DNA of 64,000 nt from Polaromonas naphthalenivorans CJ2 (GTDB lineage: Bacteria; Pseudomonadota; Gammaproteobacteria; Burkholderiales; Burkholderiaceae_C). Shown here in pieces: positions 18,419 through 26,845 of this stretch. The position numbers and the translations under genes were made by a program. The number at the start of each line of letters is the position of its first letter. The first letter of the stretch is position 1. The stretch is taken from NCBI RefSeq assembly GCF_000015505.1, contig NC_008760.1:79748-143747 (forward strand), in the 5' to 3' direction. The notes beneath the pieces were generated by a model. It was given only the letters and a program-made list of their open reading frames with translations. It was not told where the DNA came from and did no database searches.

Positions 18419-18780
18419 ATGAATGAACTTGGCGAGCTCCGCCAGCAAATTGCCGAGATGCAAAAGCAGGCCGCGGATCTGCAGAAAAAGAACCGGCGCG
18501 CCATCCTTGCCGAACTGCGCGAGCAAATGGCCGCCTATGGCATCACCGCCGAGGAGCTCAGCCGTCCCGCTGCCAAGGCCCCAAAGCCCAGGCAGCCGCT
18601 GGCCAGACCGTCGAGCCCCCCAAGGGCAAGAAGCCGGCAGTGCCTTCGCCAATGAAGTACCGCGGACCCGAGGGTCAGCAGTAGACCGGCCACGGAATGG
18701 CGCCCAAGTGGCTCAAAGACTTGATCGCAGAAGGAAAAGCCCGGGAGGATTTCCTGATCCGCCAGGACGCGGCAGCGTAG
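18419..18780 (+). pseudogene. H-NS family gene, decayed copy
   Basis: Closely similar to the intact gene at 31857. The coiled-coil N terminus MNELGELRQQIAEMQKQAADLQKK and the start of the linker are readable. A frameshift near 18600-18615 moves the rest to another frame (KGKKPAVPSPMKYRGPEGQ), followed by an in-frame TAG (18682-18684) where the homolog has a tryptophan codon. The DNA-binding tail APKWLKDLIAEGKAREDFLI is still recognisable to TAG 18780. H-NS proteins silence AT-rich foreign DNA; this copy cannot make a full protein. Confidence 0.8.
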
Positions 18781-18947
18781 GGTAGGGCAGGGCAGCAACA
18801 GCGTAAAAAAAAGCGGCTTGAATCGGGCCGCCTTTCAGGCACGGCGCCATGCTGGCTCGCCCGGCATGTGAAACCAATCGATCGTTGAGCGTCCCCGGCA
18901 GGAAGCCGCCCAGCCCGGTTGCCCCATGGCTGAGCCGGTTTTTTTGC

Positions 18948-18971
18948 ATGGGGGCGCTGACGCCCCCATGG
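18948..18971. other. Perfect 10-bp hairpin
   Basis: CATGGGGGCG, loop CTGA, CGCCCCCATG, just past the end of the DUF1326 gene (minus strand). It has no T tract on the correct side of the stem (the T7 at 18940 or so reads as A7 in minus-strand RNA), so it is not a canonical intrinsic terminator. It may still end or stabilise the DUF1326 transcript. Confidence 0.55.
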
Positions 18972-18994
18972 GTTGAACGAACACCCGGACGGAA

Positions 18995-19609
18995 TCAACC
19001 CGCCCAGGCAAAGGGCGCAAAGTGCCCGTTGCGCATGCCGGTTGCGTCCTCCCAGTCAATGCCGAATGCGTGAAAGCGGCTGCGCGTCGCCCTGGCAAGA
19101 GACAGCCGGCTATTGACGGGATGCGCGATGTTGTCAATGCCGATGGCCTGGCCAGGCGCGGTGACACTTGCCAGTCCTTCGCAAGCCTGGTTCACCAGTT
19201 CTCCAGCGCTCACTGAATACATCAGTCCGTTGGCCTCGAAGCGGATCGGCCGCCGCTCGACGCCTGCGATGCGGCCAACGAGCGGTGCGAGCATGGCCAT
19301 CGGCCCCCCGGCTGACCCGGTGGCAATCGCACGGATCGCCTCCACTTGCGGCGGCGAAGCCGTTTCGTCCACGATAAGCCCGACGGCGATGTCGCCCTGA
19401 CCCATCGGGCCCGGCGAATGCAGCATCACAATGAACGACAGGCCGCCCAGTCTGACACCGTCTTTCTCGCCTTTGTCGATGTGCAGGGCGACCGCAGCCT
19501 TGCAGTCGCCTTCGGTCGGCTGCGCTGTGAGGTTGGAGGTGAGGCAGGGGCAAAGAAATGCGCAATTGCATGTCTCCATGTATTGCCCGGTGATAGTCCA
19601 GCTAGACAT
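18995..19609 (-). CDS. DUF1326 domain protein
   Basis: 204-residue DUF1326 protein, starting MSSWTITGQYMETCNCAFLCPC. The CxC/CPC cluster at residues 14-22 looks like a metal- or redox-active site. The remainder is a globular domain (HIDKGEKDGVRLGGLSFIVMLHSPGPM, AIATGSAGGPMAMLAPLV). Function is not established. It is divergent from the DUF2182 membrane protein at 19742, a pairing seen in other proteobacteria, which suggests a joint metal-linked role. Length is typical and the gene looks intact. Confidence 0.85.
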   Translation of the reverse strand: MSSWTITGQYMETCNCAFLCPCLTSNLTAQPTEGDCKAAVALHIDKGEKDGVRLGGLSFIVMLHSPGPMGQGDIAVGLIVDETASPPQVEAIRAIATGSAGGPMAMLAPLVGRIAGVERRPIRFEANGLMYSVSAGELVNQACEGLASVTAPGQAIGIDNIAHPVNSRLSLARATRSRFHAFGIDWEDATGMRNGHFAPFAWAG

Positions 19610-19741
19610 CGCGATACTCCTTCAGGAAAAGGTCGGCTTGCCGCCGGCCTGCAGAAGATCTATGGTCAAACCAGTTTATGCCGATGTTTGAGCGTGTGCA
19701 ATGCGGCTTTCGGGCCGTCAACGCATGAAGGGAAGGGATCG

Positions 19742-20536
19742 ATGCAACAGCAAGAGCGTGCTTCGGGGAACAAGCCGCCACCAGGCCTGGGTTCCCTCGT
19801 TGCCCGCCAGCCCATGCTGACGATGTGCATCCTGGCCGTGAGCGTCATCGGCTGGGCGGTCCTGGCCTGGATGGCGGTTGACATGGAGCACCCTTTTGCC
19901 CAACTGACGATGCCGGTCTCTTCGAAGTGGAGCGTCGCCAACATGCTGGCGATCTGGACCATGTGGTCGCTCATGATGGCCGCGATGATGCTGCCCTCGG
20001 CGCTGCCCATGGTCCTGACGTTCGTCAACCTCAGCGGGCGCAGCCGACAGCGGGCGCGAGGATGCAGCTTCGTTGCCGCCTATGTGCTGATCTGGCTCAC
20101 CTTCAGCGCGGGGGCGGCGGCCGCACAGTGGGCGTTGCAGGCCATGGGCTGGGTCAACCCCATGATCGTCAGCACGTCCGCCTGGCTGACGGGACTGCTG
20201 CTTGTCGCTGCCGGCCTGTATCAGTTTTCGCGGCTCAAACACCTGTGCCTGTCGCGCTGTCGCACGCCGGTGGTTTTTTTGCTCGGGCAGTGGCGCGCTG
20301 GCGTATCCGGGGCCTTTGTCATGGGCGTGCAGCACGGACTGTTGTGCCTGGGCTGCTGCTGGGCGCTGATGGCCTTGCTGTTCGTGGGTGGGGTGATGAA
20401 CCTGGCCTGGATCGCTGCGCTGTCGATGGCCGTGGCGATCGAGAAACTTGCGCCCGGTGGGGAGCGAATGGCCAAAGCCCTCGGGCTGGTGCTGATGGCC
20501 GCCGGGCTGCTCAAGCTGGTGGTGCTCATGGCTTAG
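19742..20536 (+). CDS. DUF2182 integral membrane protein
   Basis: 264-residue DUF2182 protein (annotated elsewhere as a predicted metal-binding integral membrane protein), with about seven membrane helices. The signature is MMAAMMLPSALPMVLTF with its methionine run, and GVQHGLLCLGCCWALMALLF with Cys and His. ATG 19742 has GAAGGGA upstream. The Met- and Cys-rich helices suggest copper or another soft metal; this is inference. It is divergently arranged with the DUF1326 gene and probably shares the 130-bp control region. Confidence 0.85.
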   Translation: MQQQERASGNKPPPGLGSLVARQPMLTMCILAVSVIGWAVLAWMAVDMEHPFAQLTMPVSSKWSVANMLAIWTMWSLMMAAMMLPSALPMVLTFVNLSGRSRQRARGCSFVAAYVLIWLTFSAGAAAAQWALQAMGWVNPMIVSTSAWLTGLLLVAAGLYQFSRLKHLCLSRCRTPVVFLLGQWRAGVSGAFVMGVQHGLLCLGCCWALMALLFVGGVMNLAWIAALSMAVAIEKLAPGGERMAKALGLVLMAAGLLKLVVLMA

Positions 20537-20714
20537 GAAGGAAGGCAGCCCGGTTGGCTGGCGCAGGCAAGCGTGCTTGTGCATCCCTGAACAGGCACTT
20601 GACCTTGCCGGCATGCCAGGGCCGCTCGTTCAGGATGAGCGTGGCGCCCATTGACGTGCGGACACAGGCGGCTTGAAAACGTCGTGTCGACGCCATGCTG
20701 CATGCCGGGCCCTT

Positions 20715-21152
20715 TCACTGCGTGATCACGACCAGCACGCTGCACGGTGCCTGCTCGATCAGCGCCTTGGAGACCGAGCCCCGCCACCAGCGCGCGGCCC
20801 ATCCGTCCAGATGCTTGTGACCCACCACGATCAGGTCGGCCCCGATCCGGCGGGCATACTGCGTGATTTCACTCACCGCATCCCCGATCACCACCTCGCC
20901 GCGCGCGCTCAAGCCCGCATCGGCCAGCCTGCGCACGCCAGTGTCGAGGATTCCCTGGTAGCGGGTTTTTTCGCTTTCCTGCACCGTTTCGTTATAGACG
21001 ACGCCCTCCGTCCCGACGGAGGCCAGCGGAAATGGCATCACGGCAATCAGCGTCAGGTCGGAATGGCTCCACTGGGCAATTTCATGGCAGTCCAGCAAGG
21101 CCTGCTGCCCGGGGGCAGAACCGTCGTAAGCCAGCAAGATTCGTTTGTACAT
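20715..21152 (-). CDS. Universal stress protein (UspA family)
   Basis: 145-residue single-domain Usp: MYKRILLAYDGSAPGQQALLDC (ATP-site aspartate), central helices, and DLIVVGHKHLDGWAARWWRGSVSKALIEQAPCSVLVV. The G-2x-G-9x-GS ATP-binding signature is altered around GHKHLDG, so nucleotide binding is uncertain. It lies 31 bp after the dodecin gene on the same strand and may be co-transcribed. Its first 12 or so codons are repeated at 56007-56038. Confidence 0.88.
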   Translation of the reverse strand: MYKRILLAYDGSAPGQQALLDCHEIAQWSHSDLTLIAVMPFPLASVGTEGVVYNETVQESEKTRYQGILDTGVRRLADAGLSARGEVVIGDAVSEITQYARRIGADLIVVGHKHLDGWAARWWRGSVSKALIEQAPCSVLVVITQ

Positions 21153-21183
21153 GGCAGGCCTTCAAGTTTTAAGGGGCTGGCGA

Positions 21184-21391
21184 TTACTCCAGCGTGAAGC
21201 CGATTCTCAGCGACACCTGCCAGTGCGCCACCTTGCCATCGACCACATGGCCCCGGGTCTCGGTGACGGTGAACCACTGGGATGCTGCGCACCGTCTCAT
21301 GCACCCTGGCAATGGCCGTGCTCACGGCCTCTTCAATACTGACGCTGGGCGAGCCGGTCAGCTCCAGCAGCTTGTAGACATGGTTGCTCAT
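21184..21391 (-). pseudogene. Dodecin (flavin-binding), one-base frameshift
   Basis: Start [37 protein letters not shown] is a clear dodecin N terminus. Reading is then broken by CCC where the second copy at 56.1 kb has CC (near 21277). Correcting this gives [31 protein letters not shown], a complete 69-residue dodecin ending TAA 21184. Dodecins form dodecamers that store flavin or CoA. Either a recent mutation or a sequence error. Confidence 0.8.
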
Positions 21392-21614
21392 CACGTTGCT
21401 CCCAGAGTGGATCGGCTTGTGCAGCCAAATCTTACGCGCTGTGCGATGGAACTACAAACACATAGCCACACGGGCAAGCAGCGTTGGCGGGGTGAGGCTT
21501 GATTCCTTGAAGGCCACAAAGATGGGCAGCCTATGTCCCCTACACTGAGCCAGCTTGGCAACGCTTGAGCTACCCGCTAAAAAGCGGCATGAAACCCAAC
21601 CTGGAGCTATTGCA

Positions 21615-22013
21615 ATGATCGAAGCCCTGGTATCGGGCAAGCTGCACGGCCAGCCCGCCCAAAAGACCGGCAGGACGGGAACGCTGTTCGTGGTCGCCAA
21701 GATGCGCGCCCATGCCGGCGATAGCGATGTGTTCGTGAACGTGATCGCCTTCAGCCAGGCCGCTTGCGAGGCCCTGCTGGCCCTGGGCGACAGCGACGCC
21801 GTGGCGCTGGCCGGCAGCCTCGTGCCCAAGGCATGGATCGACCGCGAGGGCACGGCCCGCCCGGCGCTGGACCTGGTGGCCGGCCAGGTCTTGACTGCTT
21901 ACCATGTGAGCCGCAAGCGCAAGGCGCTCGAGCGCAGGCCGCCTGGACCGTCCGACTCCCAGCAGCCAGCCCGGCATGATGAGCTTGACGATGGGCGTCC
22001 GCTGGACTTTTGA
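21615..22013 (+). CDS. Single-stranded-DNA-binding-like protein
   Basis: 132 residues. MIEALVSGKLHGQPAQKTGRTGTLFVVAKMRA resembles the OB-fold start of short SSB-like proteins, followed by VFVNVIAFSQAACEALLALGDSDAVALAGSLVPKAWIDREG. The C-terminal tail is acidic and ends in DDGRPLDF, close to the DDIPF-type tip SSB proteins use to recruit partners. It is likely a plasmid/ICE-type SSB paralogue. A CCGCTAAAAAGCGG hairpin lies just upstream. The first bases recur at 56.5 kb as a truncated copy. Confidence 0.7.
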   Translation: MIEALVSGKLHGQPAQKTGRTGTLFVVAKMRAHAGDSDVFVNVIAFSQAACEALLALGDSDAVALAGSLVPKAWIDREGTARPALDLVAGQVLTAYHVSRKRKALERRPPGPSDSQQPARHDELDDGRPLDF

Positions 22014-22278
22014 GTCCGCCCCCCTCTCATCGATCAAGGACAGACAAAGCCGTAATTTCTGCTTTGCCCGTGGGGGAGTTCACCAATGCCGCGGCGATGA
22101 GCTCATGCCAGAGATGGACTTCGAGCCTGGAACGCAAGACGTCTTTGAGATTGCACGGCCAGCAGCCTCGATTGTCCTGGCTTGCAGGGTGATCCATGCT
22201 TTGCCGGCATCACTGTCAACTCCGCATCAGTGCCAACACCGACAGTCCAGGCGCAGCCTGCATCGACTGGGCCTGAAT

Positions 22279-22446
22279 CTACACGCTGACGTTGGGAGCC
22301 CACGCAGCGATCACCAGCATGCAACCCATCAGCGTCAGGCCAATGGACATCCGCAGGCGCAGGCGACGTTTCACTCGGGCCCTGTGATCGCAGTAATCGC
22401 GGTAGTCCCCGTTGTTCCAGTTCACGCTGCGGTTGAGAAAAAACAT
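22279..22446 (-). CDS. Small membrane protein
   Basis: 55-residue frame starting MFFLNRSVNWNNGDYRDYCDHRARVKRRLRLR, then one membrane helix (MSIGLTLMGCMLVIAAW). The basic segment before the helix predicts the N terminus inside. ATG 22446 is preceded by GGAAGTGC. Unknown family; coding status rests on the clean topology and RBS. Confidence 0.45.
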   Translation of the reverse strand: MFFLNRSVNWNNGDYRDYCDHRARVKRRLRLRMSIGLTLMGCMLVIAAWAPNVSV

Positions 22447-22780
22447 AGCACTTCCTTGTCCATGCGTTGTTGATGTGCTTACTTGCGCAGTGCAGCTCGA
22501 CCCTTTTGCACTGCCGCGTCGCACCTGCGTTGTCTGAATCCAGTTTCGTCAATGCAGTGCTTATTGCCCATCACTTCAAATGGTTACTTCCTTGAAGTTT
22601 TGATACGCTGTGTTTTAAGCTCATCCATGAGAACCCTTGCGGAACCCATGGCGGTTTTTGAAGCTTGAACCAGGTCAGTACCATTGTGTAAATCACGTAA
22701 ACATAAGTAAGTAAAGACTTCTGCAAAAAAGACAATCCTGCCCATGTCAGCCTCTCCAGCATGACAGCCATTTTCGGCCG
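22447..22780. other. AT-richer gap
   Basis: 334 bp with no gene I can support. A 66-codon minus-strand frame (22571-22771) exists but has no clear RBS and is left out. Confidence 0.4.
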
Positions 22781-24298
22781 TCAGCGCATGCGGCTTGCCT
22801 CCAGGCTGCTCAAAACATCAGGAACGATGCGGTAGATTTGCGCGGCGATGAACATCGCTCCGAGCGGATCCCCAAAGGTACCCGCTGTTGGCGGCCCTAT
22901 CACGCGGACTGCCCGTTGTTTCGTGCCCTTGGCGGTCAACGCCCGGCAATGCTCATCGACCGCGAAGCCGATACCGCATGCATCGGGAGTGAGCCAGCCC
23001 TTGTCCATCAAGGCAGACAGAAATGGATTCGATGAAACCCTCGCCAGAACGTCCAGGCCCGTGCAATTGATGATGACCTCGAACGCTTCGCACCGCTTGG
23101 CATTGCCCTGTCTGGGCGCAAAACAAACCCGCAGCGGGCCGCTTGCTTCAAGCGCAGCCACTGACTGAATTCGATCCACCCTGAACTCGATGCGACCCTG
23201 CGCCTGCGCAGCCTGCACCAGGCTTTGCGTCTGTGGCGGCGAGCGAAAGCGGTGCACGTCGTACCAGGTCCGCGCTTTCTTGAGAAATCGTCGTTTTTCC
23301 GCTGTGGGCAACAGGGGCCAGGTCCGCCACACCACGTCGCGCAGCTCATCAAAGGCCAAGTGCCAGCTTGCGCCCTGCGCCTGGACCTCCCCAATACGCT
23401 GTCGAAGCGCCCGGATCCAGGCTCGCAACGTGGGCTCAACCCCCGGTTGCGTGAGAAAGTCCGGCGCCGGCCCCAGGATTCGATCCAGCATCTGGCGGCC
23501 CGTGGCCGTTGCAGGCGCAACCGGCACGGTCGGGGGCGGTGAAAGGGGGCCGGCAGAGGGCGCCTGGGGACGTGGCTGCAATCCGCGTCTTGAAATGCTC
23601 ACCATCTTGCCCGTGTGCCCTTGCCGCAGGAGGGTCGCCAGGACATCGAGCGCCGTCAGGCTGCTGCCGATGATCAAGACGCTGGCTTGAGCAGGAATTT
23701 CAAGCAACCGTTGGGTGTCGAGCGGATTTTCAACAACCCCGGGATGTGCCGCCAGCGAGGCATCCAGCGGCGCTTGCAGCCTCGGTTGCGGATTGCCGGT
23801 GGCGATGATCAGCAGGTCGCACACCAGTGAGTGTCCTGCATCGGTCACCAGCTCGACCGAATCGCCTTTTTCCAACGCATCGACTGCGCGGGCTCGAAGA
23901 TGCGTGATGGTCGATTGCGTCGCTGGCCATTGAGCGTGTTCACGGAAGGCAGATTCCATATACCTGCCAAAGTCTGCACGCCGCACGAAAGCGCTGCCAT
24001 CGGGCAGCAGCGCCTGCGAGTCGGCCGAAAAGATGCCTTGCTTTTCACACCATCGCGTGAAATGCCCTGAATCCTGAGGGTCGATGGAGTGAACCCAGGT
24101 CGGACCATTCAAGCGGTGATCGGGATCGGTGGTCGAATAGGCCAGGCCCAGGCCAACCCGGTCACGGGGCTCGATGAGGGTGATGTGCAAAGGTGCTGGG
24201 CTGCTTCTCACCAGCTGGACCGCCGCACAGACACCGCTGAAGCCACCTCCGACAATGGCAATATGGCTCGGTTTATCAGGCAACACTGTGTGCTCCAT
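22781..24298 (-). CDS. FAD/NAD(P)-binding oxidoreductase (COG4529 type)
   Basis: About 505 residues. N-terminal Rossmann FAD motif HIAIVGGGFSGVCAAVQLVRS, GLGLAYSTTDPDHRLNGPTW, then a second dinucleotide motif LIIGSSLTALDVLATLLRQG near residue 215 and the ATGNPQ-type sequence (LLIIATGNPQPR). It belongs to the HI0933-unrelated NAD-binding_9 group; substrate is unknown. A start 19 codons upstream at 24355 is possible. 24298 is used because the family homology begins just after MEHTVLPDKPS. Monocistronic, with no obvious partner nearby. Confidence 0.75.
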   Translation of the reverse strand: MEHTVLPDKPSHIAIVGGGFSGVCAAVQLVRSSPAPLHITLIEPRDRVGLGLAYSTTDPDHRLNGPTWVHSIDPQDSGHFTRWCEKQGIFSADSQALLPDGSAFVRRADFGRYMESAFREHAQWPATQSTITHLRARAVDALEKGDSVELVTDAGHSLVCDLLIIATGNPQPRLQAPLDASLAAHPGVVENPLDTQRLLEIPAQASVLIIGSSLTALDVLATLLRQGHTGKMVSISRRGLQPRPQAPSAGPLSPPPTVPVAPATATGRQMLDRILGPAPDFLTQPGVEPTLRAWIRALRQRIGEVQAQGASWHLAFDELRDVVWRTWPLLPTAEKRRFLKKARTWYDVHRFRSPPQTQSLVQAAQAQGRIEFRVDRIQSVAALEASGPLRVCFAPRQGNAKRCEAFEVIINCTGLDVLARVSSNPFLSALMDKGWLTPDACGIGFAVDEHCRALTAKGTKQRAVRVIGPPTAGTFGDPLGAMFIAAQIYRIVPDVLSSLEASRMR

Positions 24299-24687
24299 AG
24301 CGTTTTCGGGGATGCCAGGATGACCACCGCTTTGCTCGACCCCATCACGCATCACGCATCACGGCAAAGGGACGGGAAACCGGCAACGATTCATTGCGTT
24401 TCAAGCCAAGGAAAAATCCCTCAGCCTCATCAGTTCAACTGAAAGGATTTTGTACGCTGTGACGGGGAAAGTTTTAAACGCTACTTGACCCTGTACGCAA
24501 TGGACTTCTGCACATTCAGCGCCACCATGGGGAAATTACGCTGTCTGCAAAATGAGAACGAGCAACTCAAGCGCGAACTGGTCTCTGCCCCACACTCGAA
24601 GACGAGGTCGTGTGCCAATAAAGCCGCATCTGCCTGTGAATTATCCCCCCCAAGGCTATGCCTCGACCAAGTATTGGGCAAGGAATA
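24299..24687. other. No supported gene
   Basis: The stretch contains short frames only. A triplicated ATCACGC around 24346-24363 sits just upstream of the oxidoreductase gene. Confidence 0.35.
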
Positions 24688-24930
24688 TTAGGACCTGGAC
24701 GGATATATCCCCTCCAACGCAATGCAAAAGTGCGTGTTGGGATCTGGCTCTTTACCCTTCAGATTCGGCAATGCGAAGGTCGTAGCACCGTCTCCTCCAT
24801 AGGTTGTGCCCAGTAAACTGAAGAGGGCAGTATTTTGCGAAATGGCCATGAGTTGCCCTTCGCAGAATGCCCAGCCGTTTGGGGCGAAGTTATACGGAAG
24901 CAGTTGAATTTGACCGAGAAATGGTTCCAT
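24688..24930 (-). CDS. Short phage tail-collar (microcystin-dependent-like) protein
   Basis: 80 residues: MEPFLGQIQLLPYNFAPNGWAFCEGQLMAISQNTALFSLLGTTYGGDGATTFALPNLKG is the tail-collar domain. It then ends quickly with NTHFCIALEGIYPSRS, as in the short members of the family (most are about 170 residues). GGGAG precedes ATG 24930. These are phage-tail-fibre-like proteins of uncertain role in bacteria. It is intact as a short form. Confidence 0.75.
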   Translation of the reverse strand: MEPFLGQIQLLPYNFAPNGWAFCEGQLMAISQNTALFSLLGTTYGGDGATTFALPNLKGKEPDPNTHFCIALEGIYPSRS

Positions 24931-25009
24931 GGTAAGGCTCCCTATGGTGGCGGTAAAGCGCGATGAACGGTAGGATACTGTTGGCGAATTGTCAAGTTCA
25001 TGACGCCAG

Positions 25010-25540
25010 CCGGGCAAAGCGCGTCGTTCGTGTTTTCTCCCGAAACTGACTGGTTAGGCATGCCGTGACCCGCTTGACATTCATGGCGACCCCCGTCGCC
25101 ACATGCTGCAGGCTCGTTATGGCCAATCCCCGGTAATGCTTGCGGCGCAATCCGACTGCGCGCATGGCCTGCGACAGGGTTGCCCAATGCATCGCAGACA
25201 GCAGGAACTTTGGTGTTCAGGCCTTTGCGCGTCACGCCGATGGCCTGGCCGCTTTCCTTTCGGGCTCCTGCCGAGGCTTGGATAGGCTCGTCAGCAGGTC
25301 GAGTCCACCATCATGGCTTCTAGATCGGGCTGCTGCGCACCCTTGAAAAGGCGTTCGCAATGGCCTTTGCCGCACCAGTAGGCGTACCGCTGGTACACCG
25401 CGCTCCATTTTCCCCAATCGCTCGGGAAGATCGCGCCAGGGGGCGTCCGTGCGGGCCATCCACAGCAGGGCATTGAAAAATGTCCTGTTCGCACCACCGG
25501 GACGGCTCTTCATTGATGCATCATGACGCGAAAGCAGGCC
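25010..25540 (-). pseudogene. IS5-type transposase remnant, multiply frameshifted
   Basis: Pieces in different minus-strand frames read MKSRPGGANRTFFNALLWMARTDAPWRDLPERLGK, then WSAVYQRYAYWCGKGHCERLF with LEAMMVDST (first catalytic Asp) and GLNTKVPAVCDALGNPV. This is an IS5/IS427-group transposase with at least two frame changes and no C terminus. It is interrupted on its left by the tail-collar gene region and on its right by IS630. Confidence 0.7.
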
Positions 25541-25554
25541 CGACTAGTGTCTCG

Positions 25555-26217
25555 TCATGAGGAAGTTGTCGGGTAAAGGCGTTTTAGCTTGATGCGGGCA
25601 TCCTTGGTTGTGAATTGCCAGTTGACTTTGGCCTGAAGGTTGTCGCGGCGGGCCTGCCAGGCAGCGACTTCGCTGCGCACGGTCTCGATGCTGTCGATGC
25701 GCCGGCTCAGGCACTGATCCACCATAACGTTGATTTCGATCTCGGCCATGTTCAGCCAGCTGCCGTGCTTGGGCGTGTAGACGAACTCGAAGCGGTCCCA
25801 CAGCGCCTTGGCCTGCTCGGGGGAAAACGCCTCGTACAGTGAGCCCGGGGTGTGGGTGTTGAGGTTGTCCATCACGAGTGTGATGCGCTCGGCGTCGGGG
25901 TAGCTGGCGGCAATGTCCTGCACGAACACCGCCCAGTCCGTTTTGGTCCGCCGCTCAGTGACCTTGGTTAGGCGCCGCCCGGCCAGCGGCTCGCTAGCCA
26001 TGAACACGTTGCACACGCCGCAGCGTTCGTATTCGTAGTCATGGCGCTCGGGCCGCCCGGGCGCCGCTGCAATAGGCTCGCGGGTCTCGCGAATGAGCTG
26101 GCGAGGCGTCTCATCCATGCACACCACGGGGTGCTTCGCGTCCATAGGGCGGCTGTAGATGTCCAGCACCTTTTCCATGGCGGCCACGAAGGCGGCGCTC
26201 GCTGGCGGCGCGATCAC
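25555..26217 (-). CDS. IS630 transposase, DDE domain frame
   Basis: Downstream frame from GTG 26217 (reading WVIAPPASAAFVAAMEKVLD): catalytic segments PVVCMDETP, ITLVMDNLNTHTPGSLYEAF and WLNMAEIEINVM form the DDE triad of IS630 DDE_3. It has no good start of its own and is probably made by fusion to the upstream frame through slippage at the A7 run (T7 on the plus strand, 26249-26255). Confidence 0.82.
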   Translation of the reverse strand: MIAPPASAAFVAAMEKVLDIYSRPMDAKHPVVCMDETPRQLIRETREPIAAAPGRPERHDYEYERCGVCNVFMASEPLAGRRLTKVTERRTKTDWAVFVQDIAASYPDAERITLVMDNLNTHTPGSLYEAFSPEQAKALWDRFEFVYTPKHGSWLNMAEIEINVMVDQCLSRRIDSIETVRSEVAAWQARRDNLQAKVNWQFTTKDARIKLKRLYPTTSS

Positions 26218-26687
26218 CCAGCCGACTTTCCTCCAGGGTTTGAGTTCGTTTTTTTGAGAGCCCGCCGCACCGTCTCATGGGACACGGTGTCGATATATTC
26301 CAGTTCGACCAGCCGGTCAGCCAGCAGCCGTAGCGACCAGCGGGCCTGGCCTTCGGGCGGCGCCGAGCAACTCAGCGCCAGCAGCTGCGCCTCCAGGCGG
26401 CCATCGATCTTCAGGTCGTACTCGCACCTGGAGGGCTGGCGGTTCAGCGTGAGGTCCAGGCCTTCGAGGACAAACTTCTTCTTGATGCGGTCCACCTTGC
26501 GCTCACTCACGCACAGCATGGTTGCGATGTCACACGTGCGAGCGCGTTCGGTTCGCCCTCCTGATTGGTCACAGTTGAGCAGTATCAAGGCATTGATGAC
26601 TTTGGACGCTGCGTGGGTGCCTTTGCCTGCAATGCCCTGCAGCTCGGCTCTTTCTGGCTCGGATAACGTGACTTTGTAATGTTCCAT
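26214..26687 (-). CDS. IS630 transposase, HTH frame
   Basis: 157-residue frame with the winged-helix DNA-binding part (MEHYKVTLSEPERAELQGIAGKG, DIATMLCVSERKVDRIKKKFV, DTVSHETVRRALKK). The frame runs past an A7 tract; a -1 shift there gives KKNELKPWRKVGWVIAPP, continuous with the DDE frame. The overlap of 4 bases and the slippery run make programmed frameshifting more likely than decay. Confidence 0.8.
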   Translation of the reverse strand: MEHYKVTLSEPERAELQGIAGKGTHAASKVINALILLNCDQSGGRTERARTCDIATMLCVSERKVDRIKKKFVLEGLDLTLNRQPSRCEYDLKIDGRLEAQLLALSCSAPPEGQARWSLRLLADRLVELEYIDTVSHETVRRALKKTNSNPGGKSAG

Positions 26688-26730
26688 CCCCCATTGTCCA
26701 CGTCACATAGCTCATGACGCGACACTAGGC

Positions 26731-26845
26731 GCAATGCTGTTCACTTAAGTCCTTTACCCTGAGTTTGTCAAAGTAGCTCGCCACTTAACAAAGCTTCGGC
26801 ATGCACGATTCGGACAGGTTGCGGTACCTAACTGAACAGCATTGC
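26731..26845. repeat. 115-bp MITE-like element or IS remnant with inverted ends
   Basis: GCAATGCTGTTCACTTAAGT at 26731 and the complement of GCAATGCTGTTCAGTTAGGT ending at 26845 form a 20-bp inverted repeat with three mismatches. The interior has no gene. The end sequence resembles that of a larger IS4-type element (from memory, not searched), so it may be a non-autonomous derivative or solo remnant. Confidence 0.5.

Larger units (their letters stand above)
25547..26725 (-). mobile_element. IS630-family element flanked by TA
   Basis: Near-perfect terminal repeats GTGTCTCGTCATGA (25547) and TCATGACGCGACAC (ending 26725), each bordered by TA (25545-25546 and 26726-26727), the TA duplication expected for IS630/Tc1. 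It contains the two overlapping transposase frames. Confidence 0.88.

Noticed and set aside
18941..18971. Intrinsic terminator for the DUF1326 gene
   Set aside because: The stem is good but the U-run is missing in the correct orientation.
19718..20614. Minus-strand frame opposite the DUF2182 gene
   Set aside because: His/Arg/Gln-rich shadow of a membrane-protein gene.
22571..22771. 66-codon minus-strand frame as a small membrane protein
   Set aside because: No ribosome-binding site and no conserved pattern recognised; left as non-coding.
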